Assembly: GCF_000819445.1 (NCBI RefSeq)
Contig: NZ_CP005286.1
Span: 1,178,001 to 1,242,000 of the forward strand
Length of the DNA stretch: 64,000 bases
Reading direction: 5' to 3'
From: Corynebacterium humireducens NBRC 106098 = DSM 45392
Lineage (GTDB): Bacteria > Actinomycetota > Actinomycetes > Mycobacteriales > Mycobacteriaceae
Shown: positions 50,865-61,021 of the stretch, one piece after another
Numbering within the stretch: position 1 is the stretch's first letter
Layout: every line of letters starts with the position of its first letter
Notes under the pieces: generated by a model
Database searches by the model: none
What the model was told of the DNA's origin: nothing
What the model saw: the letters and a program-made list of their open reading frames with translations, nothing else
Translations under genes and position numbers: made by a program

Positions 50865-51356
50865 ATGAGCATTCATGTCCAGCAGCCGCAGCCCTATGAC
50901 ATCGTCGGCAACACCATCCAGATCGCAGGGGTTGCCGGCGGCGCATTTGAAGCCACCTACAACTACGTCATCACTGAGGGACACGACGAGGTCACCGGGC
51001 ATTTCATGGCCGGTGACGGTATTGGAGGCCACGGCCAGTTCCAGATCTCGGTGGATGTCTCCGGCGCCGCGTTCACCCATGTCGTGGCTTATGTGGAGGT
51101 TTTCCACACCTCGCCCAAGGACGGCGAACCCCGCGATCGCGTCGTGGTCCCGGTCATCCTGGGGGCGCGGATCGCGCCCGGCTACACCACCTACCTCGAA
51201 CATGTGGTGAAGAGCGGGGAGACCTTGTGGCGGATCGCGCAGCAGCACTACGGCAACGGCAATCTCTACCACCGGCTGATAGCGGCGAATCCCTCGATCA
51301 CCAACCCCAACCTGATCCGCCCCGGTGATCTGATCCGGGTGCCGCGCGCAGATTAA
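50865..51356 (+). CDS. Gmad2 + LysM protein
   Basis: A 163-residue protein. N-terminal Gmad2-type immunoglobulin-like domain (QPYDIVGNTIQIAGVAGGAFEATYNYVI), then a LysM peptidoglycan-binding repeat (VKSGETLWRIAQQHYGNGNLY ... NPNLIRPGDLIRVP, about residues 110-160). There is no signal peptide or lipobox, which is odd for a protein with a wall-binding module; it might leave the cell by another route or in lysis. Start ATG 50865 with GAGAGGA upstream. The end converges on the P1B ATPase frame. Confidence 0.8.
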   Translation: MSIHVQQPQPYDIVGNTIQIAGVAGGAFEATYNYVITEGHDEVTGHFMAGDGIGGHGQFQISVDVSGAAFTHVVAYVEVFHTSPKDGEPRDRVVVPVILGARIAPGYTTYLEHVVKSGETLWRIAQQHYGNGNLYHRLIAANPSITNPNLIRPGDLIRVPRAD

Positions 51357-53280
51357 GCAGAGGAAAACCCCGCCGGGGTGGTCTCTGACCACCGGCGAGG
51401 CAGGCTTCCCAGGTTTTCTTTTGTCGGGTCAGCGCCTCCTCCACAGGTTCCGTGGCAACTGCAGCAGCCCGGTCCTCGCGGAGCGTCGGGCGCAGCAGGA
51501 GCATGGCGATGGCGATGACCAGCAGCACCGAGGCCTCGTGGACGAGCATGCCGATCGACATGGTCACCCCGCCCAGCAGCACGCCGGCGAACAGGACGGC
51601 GACGGTGGCCAGGGCGATGGCGATGTTGAGCCGCATGGTGCGTACCGTGCGCTGGGCCAGGCGCAGCGCGTAGGGCAGGCGGGGGAGTCGGTCGGCCATG
51701 AGCGCGATGTCGGCGGTCTCGATGGCAGCGGGGGAACCGGCGGCACCCATGGCCACCCCGATGTCGGCCGTGGCCAGGGCGGGGGTGTCGTTGACGCCGT
51801 CGCCGATCATGGCCACGGTGCGCCCCTGCGCCTGCAGTTCCTTGACCAGGGTGAGCTTGTCCTCGGGAAGCATCTCCGCGTGCACCTCGTCGACTCCGAG
51901 CTCGGCGGCGACGTTGCGGGCGACGCGTTCGGCGTCACCGGTGGCCATGACGACCTCCACACCTTGAGCGTGCAGTGCGGCGATGGCGGCGGGGGCGTCG
52001 TCACGGATGGTGTCGGCGACGGCGACCAGTCCGATGGCGCGGCCGTCGATGCCGACGTACATGGCGGTCCGGCCCTGCTCGTTGAGCTGGAGCAGACGGG
52101 TGTTGTCGGGGGTGTGGTCGAGGAGGTCGGCGGAGCCGACGGCGACGGTGTGTCCGTCGACGGTGGCGATGATGCCCTTGCCGGTGACGGGTTCGGCGTG
52201 GTCGATCATCTCCACGGCCAGGCCCTCGTCGGTGGCGCCGCGGATGATGGCCTCGGCCAGGGGGTGTTCGGAGGCGGTCTCGGCGCGCGCCGCCAGGGTC
52301 AGCACATCAGCGCGGGTGTAGGCGGGGTCGAGGACCTCGACGTCGGTGAGCTCAGGGCGTCCCAGGGTCAGGGTGCCGGTCTTATCCACGACCACGGTGT
52401 CCACCTTCGCGGAGGTCTCCAGGTACTCGCCGCCCTTGATCAGGACACCGTCCTTCGCGGCGCGGCCGATGCCGGCGACGATGGAGACCGGGATGGAGAT
52501 CACCAGGGCGCCGGGGCAGGCGATGACCAGCAGGGTCAGGGCGAGCTCCACATTCCAGGTGATCAGGCCGATAGCGAGGGCGGCGACCATGACGCCGGGG
52601 GTGTACCAGCGGGAGAACTTCTCCAGGAAGGTCTGGGTCCGGGCCTTGTCATCCTGGGCGTCCTCCACACGGTGGATGATCTTGGCCAGGGTGGAATCGG
52701 AGCCGATGCCCACGGCCTCGACCTGCAGCACGCCGCTGCGCAGCCAGGTGCCGGCGAAGACCTCGGAGCCCTCGGCCTTCTCCGCAGGCACGGATTCGCC
52801 GGTGATGGTGGCCTCGTCGACTCCGCCGCGGCCGGTGATGACGCGGCCGTCGACAGGCACCTGTTCGCCGTTGCGGACCAGGACGGTGTCACCCGGGACC
52901 AGTTCCCAGATCTCGACGGTCTCCGGCTGGCCGTCGCGCAGAACGGTGGCGGTCTCCGGGGCGGAGTCAACGAGATCGGACAGTGCCTTGCGGGTGCGGT
53001 TCATCGTCGCCCGCTCCAGGGCCTTACCCAGGGCGAAGAGGAAGGTCACGGCGGCTGATTCCCAGTAGTTGTTGATGAACAGCGCGCCGACGGCGGCGAC
53101 GATGACCAGCAGGTCAATCGAGATCATCTTGATGCGCAGTGCCTGGATCGCTGAGACGGCGATCTGCCAGCCCGCGACCACGGCGGCCGCGATCATCAGC
53201 AGGTCTGAGCCGGTGATCCAGGACAGGACTATCAGCAGGCCTGAGACGGTTACGACGCCCCAGGTTCTCCAGTTCTTCAT
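51298..53280 (-). CDS. P1B-type heavy-metal ATPase with CPG motif
   Basis: A 660-residue metal-transporting P-type ATPase without its own N-terminal metal-binding domain. TGES phosphatase loop at ~160, membrane motif CPG (255-257, in IACPGALVISIP) in place of the usual CPC/CPH/SPC, DKTGT (300-304), SEHP and GDGVND (493-498). The CPG motif leaves the ion open; gene relatives are Zn/Cd-type. The metallochaperone (53440) and FNR-like regulator (53792) lie upstream, and an FNR-type box is at 53354. Start ATG 53280 with AAGGAAA upstream. The last ~50 residues look non-homologous and read through a terminator and into the LysM gene, suggesting a lost stop codon. Confidence 0.85.
   Translation of the reverse strand: MKNWRTWGVVTVSGLLIVLSWITGSDLLMIAAAVVAGWQIAVSAIQALRIKMISIDLLVIVAAVGALFINNYWESAAVTFLFALGKALERATMNRTRKALSDLVDSAPETATVLRDGQPETVEIWELVPGDTVLVRNGEQVPVDGRVITGRGGVDEATITGESVPAEKAEGSEVFAGTWLRSGVLQVEAVGIGSDSTLAKIIHRVEDAQDDKARTQTFLEKFSRWYTPGVMVAALAIGLITWNVELALTLLVIACPGALVISIPVSIVAGIGRAAKDGVLIKGGEYLETSAKVDTVVVDKTGTLTLGRPELTDVEVLDPAYTRADVLTLAARAETASEHPLAEAIIRGATDEGLAVEMIDHAEPVTGKGIIATVDGHTVAVGSADLLDHTPDNTRLLQLNEQGRTAMYVGIDGRAIGLVAVADTIRDDAPAAIAALHAQGVEVVMATGDAERVARNVAAELGVDEVHAEMLPEDKLTLVKELQAQGRTVAMIGDGVNDTPALATADIGVAMGAAGSPAAIETADIALMADRLPRLPYALRLAQRTVRTMRLNIAIALATVAVLFAGVLLGGVTMSIGMLVHEASVLLVIAIAMLLLRPTLREDRAAAVATEPVEEALTRQKKTWEACLAGGQRPPRRGFPLLNLRAAPGSDHRGGSGWGW
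51364..51397 (-). terminator. Hairpin with T-run, minus-strand terminator (also usable from the plus strand)
   Basis: On the minus strand CGCCGGTGGTC pairs with GACCACCCCGGCG (two-base bulge), followed by GGGGTTTT. From the plus side the same hairpin sits just after the LysM gene, with a T-rich run at 51413-51421. Curiously, the ATPase reading frame runs straight through it. Confidence 0.65.
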
Positions 53281-53353
53281 GGTGGTTTCCTTTTCTCCGG
53301 TGGTTTTATTCTGGTGTCATCTTTTAAGTTATGGCTGTTCGGGAGAAACTTCC

Positions 53354-53367
53354 TTGACGCGCATCAA
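53354..53367. promoter_or_regulatory. FNR-type box in front of the P1B ATPase
   Basis: TTGAC-GCGC-ATCAA fits the FNR palindrome TTGAT-N4-ATCAA with one change. It lies 74 bases before the ATPase start. A second, similar box is at 53750. Confidence 0.65.
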
Positions 53368-53439
53368 ATAGCCGAAACCTGCCCTGAAGTGCAGAAACCC
53401 CGCCAGCACGAGGCGGGCGGGGTTAGGAGTGTGGTGGGG

Positions 53440-53676
53440 TCAGATCGCCGAGGGCTTGGCGGTGTAGCCGACATCAGCGACTGCGGCGACAAGATCGCGC
53501 ACGCTGACCTTCTCGGGGTCATGGGCGACCAGGATACGGCCGGAGGAGAACTTCACTTCTGCGGACTCCACGCCGTCCAGGCCACCGAGTTTGTTCTCGA
53601 TCTTGGCCACACACGACGGGCAGCTGAACTCGTCGGAGCGCAGGGTGGTGTTCTTCAGCTGGGTGGGGGTGGTCAT
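53440..53676 (-). CDS. HMA-domain metallochaperone
   Basis: A 78-residue heavy-metal-associated domain: metal motif CPSC (usual MTCxxC), followed by KIENKLGGLDGVESAEVKFSS and the terminal ADVGYTAKP. Binds Cu(I) or another soft/borderline ion and would deliver to the P1B ATPase, which itself lacks this domain. Start ATG 53676 with AAGGA upstream. An FNR-type box lies ~75 bases upstream. Confidence 0.85.
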   Translation of the reverse strand: MTTPTQLKNTTLRSDEFSCPSCVAKIENKLGGLDGVESAEVKFSSGRILVAHDPEKVSVRDLVAAVADVGYTAKPSAI

Positions 53677-53749
53677 CTCAATCATTCCTTATCTTCTCGG
53701 TGTTCCTTGCTTGCACCTTTGACTTTAAGGTCAGCGCGCACCGAGTTCC

Positions 53750-53763
53750 TTGACGTGGATCAA
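53750..53763. promoter_or_regulatory. FNR-type box in front of the HMA gene
   Basis: TTGAC-GTGG-ATCAA, again within CCTTGACG...ATCAAA as at 53354-53367. The distance to the HMA ATG matches that of the other box to the ATPase ATG. Confidence 0.65.
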
Positions 53764-53791
53764 AGAACGGAAAAACTGCCTTCACCAGGTG

Positions 53792-54532
53792 TTATTCTTC
53801 CCCGATCAGCGTGTCGAGGGCGTCTGGGTCCGCGATGGCCACCCATTCCCGGCCGGAGTCGATGATCCCGGACTTCTTCATCTTCGACATGGCCCGGGAT
53901 GCGGACTCCAGCGTCGTGCCGGCCATGCCCGCGATGTCATCGCGGCGCAGCCGGACCTGCAGCAGGCTGGAACCGTCCGCCTGCAGCTGCCCGAGTTTGC
54001 CGTTGAGCCGGCGCAGCACCTTGGCCACCCGCTGCTCGACGGTCTTCGTCGCCTGCGCGATATCGCGTTCCCGGGACTGGGCGAGCCGGTCCTGCTGCAT
54101 CCGGATGATCGCCAGGGCGAGCTTCGGGTGCTTCTCGACGACCTCCGCCAGGGCCTCGGCGGGCAGGTGCAGCGCGCAGGTCGTCTCCATCGCCCAGGCG
54201 GAGTCGACGGCCTCGGAGGCGCGAATGTCCAGGGGGCCGATGACATCACCCGGGGCGGCAATGTCCACGGTGATCTCCTTGCCGTCGATGGTGTCCCGGG
54301 TGACGCGGACCCGGCCGGAGACCACGAGATAACTGCCCGTCACCTCCTCGCCGGCGAGGAATACCGGATCCCCCTCCGCCCACGACCACGCGGTGAGGTG
54401 TCCATCCAGGTCCAGGTGCTCCTCGGGACCCAGGTCCCGGGTGAGCGGGGAGCGGGACATGGCGGTCAGGCGCACATCCAGCGAGCAGGAGTGGGGACGG
54501 GCGCAGCTGGGACGGACAGGGTTGGTGGACAT
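53792..54532 (-). CDS. Crp/Fnr-family regulator, FNR-like
   Basis: A 246-residue regulator. A cNMP-binding-like barrel with dimer helix, then a helix-turn-helix (RRDDIAGMAGTTLESASRAM). Cys10, Cys16 and Cys119 lie where FNR has its [4Fe-4S] ligands (Cys 20/23/29 and 122), though one cysteine is missing. It may therefore sense oxygen, NO or metal with fewer ligands. Leaderless start ATG 54532 (TAGCAT 7 bases upstream on the minus strand). Ten bases after the copB stop. Two FNR-type boxes at 53354 and 53750 are its likely targets. Confidence 0.85.
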   Translation of the reverse strand: MSTNPVRPSCARPHSCSLDVRLTAMSRSPLTRDLGPEEHLDLDGHLTAWSWAEGDPVFLAGEEVTGSYLVVSGRVRVTRDTIDGKEITVDIAAPGDVIGPLDIRASEAVDSAWAMETTCALHLPAEALAEVVEKHPKLALAIIRMQQDRLAQSRERDIAQATKTVEQRVAKVLRRLNGKLGQLQADGSSLLQVRLRRDDIAGMAGTTLESASRAMSKMKKSGIIDSGREWVAIADPDALDTLIGEE

Positions 54533-54542
54533 GCCCCCGATG

Positions 54543-56669
54543 CTAGGTCAGGTGGGACGGGTCCAGGTCGATCCGGCGCAGCAGCTGGGCGTTGAGGGCG
54601 ACCACGATCGTCGACAGGGACATCAGTACCGCGGCCGCGGCGGGAGGGAGGACGAACCCGATGGGGGCGAGGACACCGGCGGCCAGCGGCACAGCGAGGA
54701 TGTTGTAGCCGGAGGCCCAGATCAGGTTCTGGACCATCTTGCGGTAACTGGCCCGGGACAGGGTGATCATCGACAGCACCGCCCTGGGGTCATCACCGGC
54801 CAGCACCACCCCGGCCGATTCCATGGCGACATCAGTGCCCGCTCCGATGGCGATGCCGACCTCGGCCCGGGCCAGGGCCGGGGCATCGTTGACACCGTCG
54901 CCGACCATGGCCACCGTCAGTCCGCGGGACTGCAGGTCCGTGACCTGGGTGTCCTTGTCCTGCGGCAGGACCTCGGCGAAGACCTCGTCGATGCCCAGAT
55001 CCGCACCGACCGCTTGGGCGACCTGGCTCGCGTCACCGGTGATCATCGCGACCTTGATGCCGCGGTCCTGCAGGGCGCGGACAGCGGCGCGGGATTCGGG
55101 GCGGATCTTGTCCTCGACAGCCACGGCGCCGATGATCTGGCCGTCGCGCACCACGTGGAGGACACCGGCTCCCCGGCGCGCCCAAGAATCGGTCTGTTCC
55201 TCGATCACCCCGGGGTTGGTCAGGTCGAATTCGCGGAGCATGTTCGGTCCGCCGACGATGATGTCGGAGCCTTCCACCCGGGCGCGCACACCCCGGCCGG
55301 AGGCGGCGCGGAAGTCGGTGCCGCGCACCTGCCGGCCGGCGGCCTCCGGATGTGCGGCAGCGGCGGCCACAATCGCCCGGGCCACGGGATGTTCGCTGTC
55401 GACCTCCGCGGCGGCCGCCAGCGACAGCAGTTCCCCGGCCGACACCCCGGGCACCGGGGCGATGTCGGTGACGGCGTGTGCGCCCTCGGTCAAGGTGCCG
55501 GTCTTGTCGAAGAGCACCACATCGATGGTGCGCATCCGCTCAAGCGCCATCCGGTCCTTGATCAGCACCCCGGATTTCGCGGCCCGTTCGGTGGAGATGG
55601 CGATGACCAGGGGGATCGCCAGACCCAGGGCGTGCGGGCAGGCGATGACCAGCACGGTGACGGTGCGTATCACTGCGTCGTCGGGGCTGCCGATCACGGA
55701 CCAGATGATGGCGGTGAGGATGCCGGCGCCCAGCGCGAACCAGAACAGCCACGCCGCGGCCCGGTCTGCCAGGGCCTGGGCCCGGGAGGAGGATTCTTGG
55801 GCGTCGGCGACCATGCGCTGGATCCCGGCCAGGGCGGTGTCCCCGCCGGTGGCTTCGACGCGCACGCGGACGGTGTTGTCGGTGGCCACCGTTCCGGCCA
55901 CCACCTTGTCCCCGGACTGGCGCAGGACGGGTCGGGATTCCCCGGTGATCATCGCCTCATCGAATTCGGCCGCACCATCGACGATGGTCCCGTCGGCCGG
56001 CACCCGGGCTCCTGCCCGCACCAGTGCAACATCCCCGACCACCAACTCGGCGACGGGCACGGTACGGGTGGTGTCCCCCTCCACCTTCTCCGCCTCATCC
56101 GGGAGGAGGGCAGCCAGTGCGTCCAGAGCAGAGGAGGCGGAGCCGAGGGCACGCATCTCCAGCCAGTGACCCAGCAGCATGATGGTCACCAGCAGCGCCA
56201 GCTCCCACCAGAAGTCCAGGTGGAACCCGCCGATTCCCAGGGTGGTGATCCAGGAGGCGACAAACGCCACGGTGATGGCCATGGCGATCAGCAGCATCAT
56301 CCCCGGTTGGCGGGATTTCAGTTCTGTCCATCCACCCTTGAGGAAGGGGACGCCACCGTAGAAGAAGATGACGGTGCCCAGCACCGGGGCGATCCAGGTG
56401 GATCCGGGGAACACCGGAAGCTGGTAACCGAGCAGATCGGCGACCATGGGACTGAAGATGACGACGGGCACTGACAGCAGCAGCGACCACCAGAAGCGAC
56501 TGCGGAACATCGCCACGCTGTGGCCGGCGTGCTCGCCGTGGCCGTGAACGTGGTGGTCATCGTGGTGACCTGTCTCATCCAGCGCGGAGTGGGGATGAGG
56601 ATCCGGCATCGCCTGGCCGTGGGTGTCGGCGTTGGCGTGGTGGCCATCGGGATGTGCGGGGGTGCTCAT
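54543..56669 (-). CDS. copB: Copper-translocating P-type ATPase CopB
   Basis: A 708-residue P1B-3-type ATPase. The N-terminal ~45 residues are His/Asp-rich (HHDDHHVHGHGEHAGH), a typical CopB metal-binding tail. TGES loop, CPH motif in the sixth-helix region (IACPHALGLAIP), DKTGT, SEHP and GDGVNDAPA follow. CPH pumps are linked with Cu(II)/Cu(I) export. Divergent from cueP; the CsoR-type palindrome at 56762 lies between. Start ATG 56669. Confidence 0.93.
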   Translation of the reverse strand: MSTPAHPDGHHANADTHGQAMPDPHPHSALDETGHHDDHHVHGHGEHAGHSVAMFRSRFWWSLLLSVPVVIFSPMVADLLGYQLPVFPGSTWIAPVLGTVIFFYGGVPFLKGGWTELKSRQPGMMLLIAMAITVAFVASWITTLGIGGFHLDFWWELALLVTIMLLGHWLEMRALGSASSALDALAALLPDEAEKVEGDTTRTVPVAELVVGDVALVRAGARVPADGTIVDGAAEFDEAMITGESRPVLRQSGDKVVAGTVATDNTVRVRVEATGGDTALAGIQRMVADAQESSSRAQALADRAAAWLFWFALGAGILTAIIWSVIGSPDDAVIRTVTVLVIACPHALGLAIPLVIAISTERAAKSGVLIKDRMALERMRTIDVVLFDKTGTLTEGAHAVTDIAPVPGVSAGELLSLAAAAEVDSEHPVARAIVAAAAAHPEAAGRQVRGTDFRAASGRGVRARVEGSDIIVGGPNMLREFDLTNPGVIEEQTDSWARRGAGVLHVVRDGQIIGAVAVEDKIRPESRAAVRALQDRGIKVAMITGDASQVAQAVGADLGIDEVFAEVLPQDKDTQVTDLQSRGLTVAMVGDGVNDAPALARAEVGIAIGAGTDVAMESAGVVLAGDDPRAVLSMITLSRASYRKMVQNLIWASGYNILAVPLAAGVLAPIGFVLPPAAAAVLMSLSTIVVALNAQLLRRIDLDPSHLT

Positions 56670-56761
56670 GACGCTCCTTGTATTCGTCCTGGCCCGGGGG
56701 TGTGACTAGGGAACCCGGTCAGGAATCGGGGACGTTCAGCCGTGTTTCTATCCTCCACCCT

Positions 56762-56778
56762 ATACCCCATTGGGGTAT
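56762..56778. promoter_or_regulatory. CsoR-type copper operator
   Basis: ATACCCC-ATT-GGGGTAT is a perfect 17-base palindrome of CsoR type. It overlaps a TATGAT -10 candidate (56776-56781) for cueP and lies in the divergent copB/cueP gap. No CsoR (DUF156) gene is in the window, so it would act in trans. Confidence 0.8.
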
Positions 56779-56842
56779 GATTCGGGCCGATGGCCAGTTC
56801 GGGTGCCCCGGCATGGTCCTGTCACGACCCGAGGAGATTGAC

Positions 56843-57418
56843 GTGAAACGAGTAACGATCGTGCTCGCCGCCCTTGCCCTCACCCTGGCCGGGTGCTCGG
56901 CAACCGAGTCCGGCCCCACGGCCACCACGCCGGCCAGTCAGGAGCAGTTCCTGGACGCTCACGGCCTGGTAGCGGGGGAGGCGCGGGAGATCATTGACCA
57001 CCTCGACCGGCAGCAGGTCGCCGAGCGTCCCACGGACCTGATCGCATCGGTGCGCCCCGACGAGCTGGTGCTCTCGGACGACAAGCAGGAAGTGATCCTC
57101 CAGCTGCCCGAGGGCCTGAGTTATGTGTCGATTGCCCCTTACGCCACCCAGACCCATGACTGCTTCTACCACAGCCTGACCACCTGCCTGGGCGAGCTCG
57201 GCAACGAGGACATCCAGGTCACCATCACCGATGAGGCGACCGGCCAGGTGCTGGTCGAGGAGGAGGCGACTACCTTCGACAACGGCTTCATCGGCTTCTG
57301 GCTGCCCGCCGACGCCACCGGCACAATCGAGGTCACCCATCAGGGGCGCACCGGTACCACCGATTTTTCCACCACCGCCGACGGTGCCACCTGCATCACG
57401 GACCTGCGCCTGACCTGA
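56843..57418 (+). CDS. cueP: CueP-family copper-binding lipoprotein
   Basis: A 191-residue lipoprotein. Lipobox LTLAGC near residue 16, then the CueP domain: DLIASVRPDELVLSD, YVSIAPYATQTHDCFYHSL, the LTTCLGEL segment, TFDNGFIGFWLP and the terminal TCITDLRLT. CueP in Salmonella binds periplasmic copper and helps protect against it. Start GTG 56843 with GAGGAG 6 bases upstream. Probably under the CsoR-type operator, followed by the ydhK-like gene. Confidence 0.9.
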   Translation: MKRVTIVLAALALTLAGCSATESGPTATTPASQEQFLDAHGLVAGEAREIIDHLDRQQVAERPTDLIASVRPDELVLSDDKQEVILQLPEGLSYVSIAPYATQTHDCFYHSLTTCLGELGNEDIQVTITDEATGQVLVEEEATTFDNGFIGFWLPADATGTIEVTHQGRTGTTDFSTTADGATCITDLRLT

Positions 57419-57448
57419 CTTCCATTTCCGCCGACATAAGGATCCGAC

Positions 57449-58024
57449 ATGAAACGCGTCATTGCCCTCACTGCCCTCACCCTGACCTCCGCCCTGGCAC
57501 TGAGCGCCTGCGGGGAGGCAGATAATGCAGACCCCACCGAAACCACGGTCACCACCGCGGCGACCTCCGCTGACGAAGATCACGGCGCGCACGACCATCC
57601 GGCCGACGGCGGGGCGCCGCCAGCGGGAATTGAACAGGCCGCGGACCCCACGTACCCGGCGGGCACCGAGGTCCTCCTCACTGCCGACCACATGCCCGGC
57701 ATGGAAGGGGCCGAGGCCACGATCTCCGGCGCCTTCGACACCACGACCTACTCGGTCAGCTACACCCCCACCAACGGAGGCGCCCCGGTCACTGACCACC
57801 GCTGGGTGGTCCATGAGGAACTCCTCGACCCGGGTCAGGCTCCGCTGCCCGACGGAGCGGAGGTCGTCCTGGACGCCGAGCACATGTCCGGCATGAAGGG
57901 TGCCCAGGCCACCATCGACTACTCCACCGATGAGACGGTCTACATGGTTGACCTCATCGTCGACGGGATGGCCATGACCAACCACAAGTGGGTCACCGAA
58001 AGCGAGATTCAGCCCCTGCCGTAG
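57449..58024 (+). CDS. YdhK-family (two DUF1541 repeats) lipoprotein
   Basis: A 191-residue lipoprotein. Lipobox ALSAC near residue 20, a His/Asp-rich stretch (DEDHGAHDHPADG) and two DUF1541 repeats, each with GTEV/GAEVVL-ADHMPGM and a HRWV/HKWV element. Met/His-rich motifs of this sort bind copper. Starts 30 bases behind cueP with AAGGAT upstream, presumably in the same transcript. Confidence 0.88.
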   Translation: MKRVIALTALTLTSALALSACGEADNADPTETTVTTAATSADEDHGAHDHPADGGAPPAGIEQAADPTYPAGTEVLLTADHMPGMEGAEATISGAFDTTTYSVSYTPTNGGAPVTDHRWVVHEELLDPGQAPLPDGAEVVLDAEHMSGMKGAQATIDYSTDETVYMVDLIVDGMAMTNHKWVTESEIQPLP

Positions 58025-58075
58025 CTCCCGGGCAACCCGGTGAGGGGAGAGGGGTGCCGTGGCAAGATGGCGAGC

Positions 58076-58480
58076 ATGACCGGCTACTTCACCGTTTTCC
58101 CGCTGATGTTCGTGATCACGTTTGTGCTGATCATCTCGGTGTTCATCTTCAACCTGCGCACCCAGATCCGGCACCGCCGTGACTCGGAGCAGAGCAGGCA
58201 GAATGAGCTTCTCGACGCCCGCGCCGACGCCGACCGCTGGATCTCCCGACTGAGCAACGAGATCCTCCACATCACCCCGGCAGATGAGCAGGTGAAGAAG
58301 CTGGTGGGGCAGGCCTCTGAGCGGCATGCTAATGCCCTCAGCCAGGCCGGGTCCGCGAGCACCGTCGGCCAGGCGAAACTCGCGCGCGACGTGGCAGTTG
58401 AGGGGTTGTACTACATGCGGGAGGCCCGCAAGCACATGGGCGAGCTGGAGGGGCCGCCGCTGCCGGAGCTGGGAAGTTGA
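58076..58480 (+). CDS. Single-pass membrane protein of unknown function
   Basis: A 134-residue protein: one N-terminal membrane helix (about residues 5-23), then a basic segment and a long soluble helical domain with the sequence EQVKKLVGQASERHANAL. No known family recognised. I chose ATG 58076 because CAAGAT lies 7 bases upstream (leaderless); ATG 58067 is the alternative. Confidence 0.65.
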   Translation: MTGYFTVFPLMFVITFVLIISVFIFNLRTQIRHRRDSEQSRQNELLDARADADRWISRLSNEILHITPADEQVKKLVGQASERHANALSQAGSASTVGQAKLARDVAVEGLYYMREARKHMGELEGPPLPELGS

Positions 58481-58550
58481 GCCGGGTCCGCATACCCTGC
58501 TCCCCACATTCGGGTGATTGATAAACTCCTCCCACCCCGTAGCTTCAATA

Positions 58551-58566
58551 TGTGACGCAGCTTACA
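58551..58566. promoter_or_regulatory. GlxR/CRP-type site before the small exported protein
   Basis: TGTGA-CGCAGC-TTACA matches the GlxR pattern TGTGA-N6-TCACA with one change. It is ~40 bases before the ATG at 58608 and next to a CATACT -10 candidate. This suggests cAMP-dependent control. Confidence 0.55.
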
Positions 58567-58607
58567 TACTTCGTCTTCCATGGTGATTTACGGCGAAAGG
58601 AAGCACG

Positions 58608-58811
58608 ATGAAGTTGACAATCAGAACTGGAGTGGCAGTCGCCTTCGCATCTGTGATGGCGCTGGGCGGGGCACCGGCGGTGACCGCAGCAGATTTCAGC
58701 AACGTGGTCGGGTGCGTCGGCAGGGACGGGATCTGGAAGTGCAGCGATAAACGCGGCAACACGTGGTACACCGATGACCCGAGCTGGCGTCCCCGTTCGA
58801 TTGAGCCCTGA
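58608..58811 (+). CDS. Small exported protein
   Basis: A 67-residue protein: signal peptide (site after VTA, ~residue 27), then a short mature part with two Cys ([20 protein letters not shown]), which probably make a disulfide. No family recognised. Good SD (GAAAGGAAG). A GlxR-type site lies upstream and a strong terminator follows. Confidence 0.7.
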   Translation: MKLTIRTGVAVAFASVMALGGAPAVTAADFSNVVGCVGRDGIWKCSDKRGNTWYTDDPSWRPRSIEP

Positions 58812-58831
58812 GCTTCCTCAGAGCGGATCCG

Positions 58832-58874
58832 GCCCATCGTCGCCTTGAGAACAAGGCGACGGTGGGCTTTTTAG
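58832..58874 (+). terminator. Terminator after the small exported protein
   Basis: CGTCGCCTTG (58838-58847), loop AGAA, CAAGGCGACG (58852-58861), flanked by GCCCA/TGGGC pairs, then CTTTTTAG. It ends the upstream unit shortly before the uvrB promoter. Confidence 0.9.
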
Positions 58875-58902
58875 CTCCATCGACCCCCACCCCCAACCGG
58901 CG

Positions 58903-58908
58903 TATCCT
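58903..58908 (+). promoter_or_regulatory. -10 hexamer for uvrB (leaderless)
   Basis: TATCCT lies 7 bases before ATG 58916, which decides the start over the in-frame ATG 58862 inside the terminator. Confidence 0.55.
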
Positions 58909-58915
58909 TGGGGGC

Positions 58916-61012
<2,097 letters not shown>

Positions 61013-61021
61013 AATGATCGT

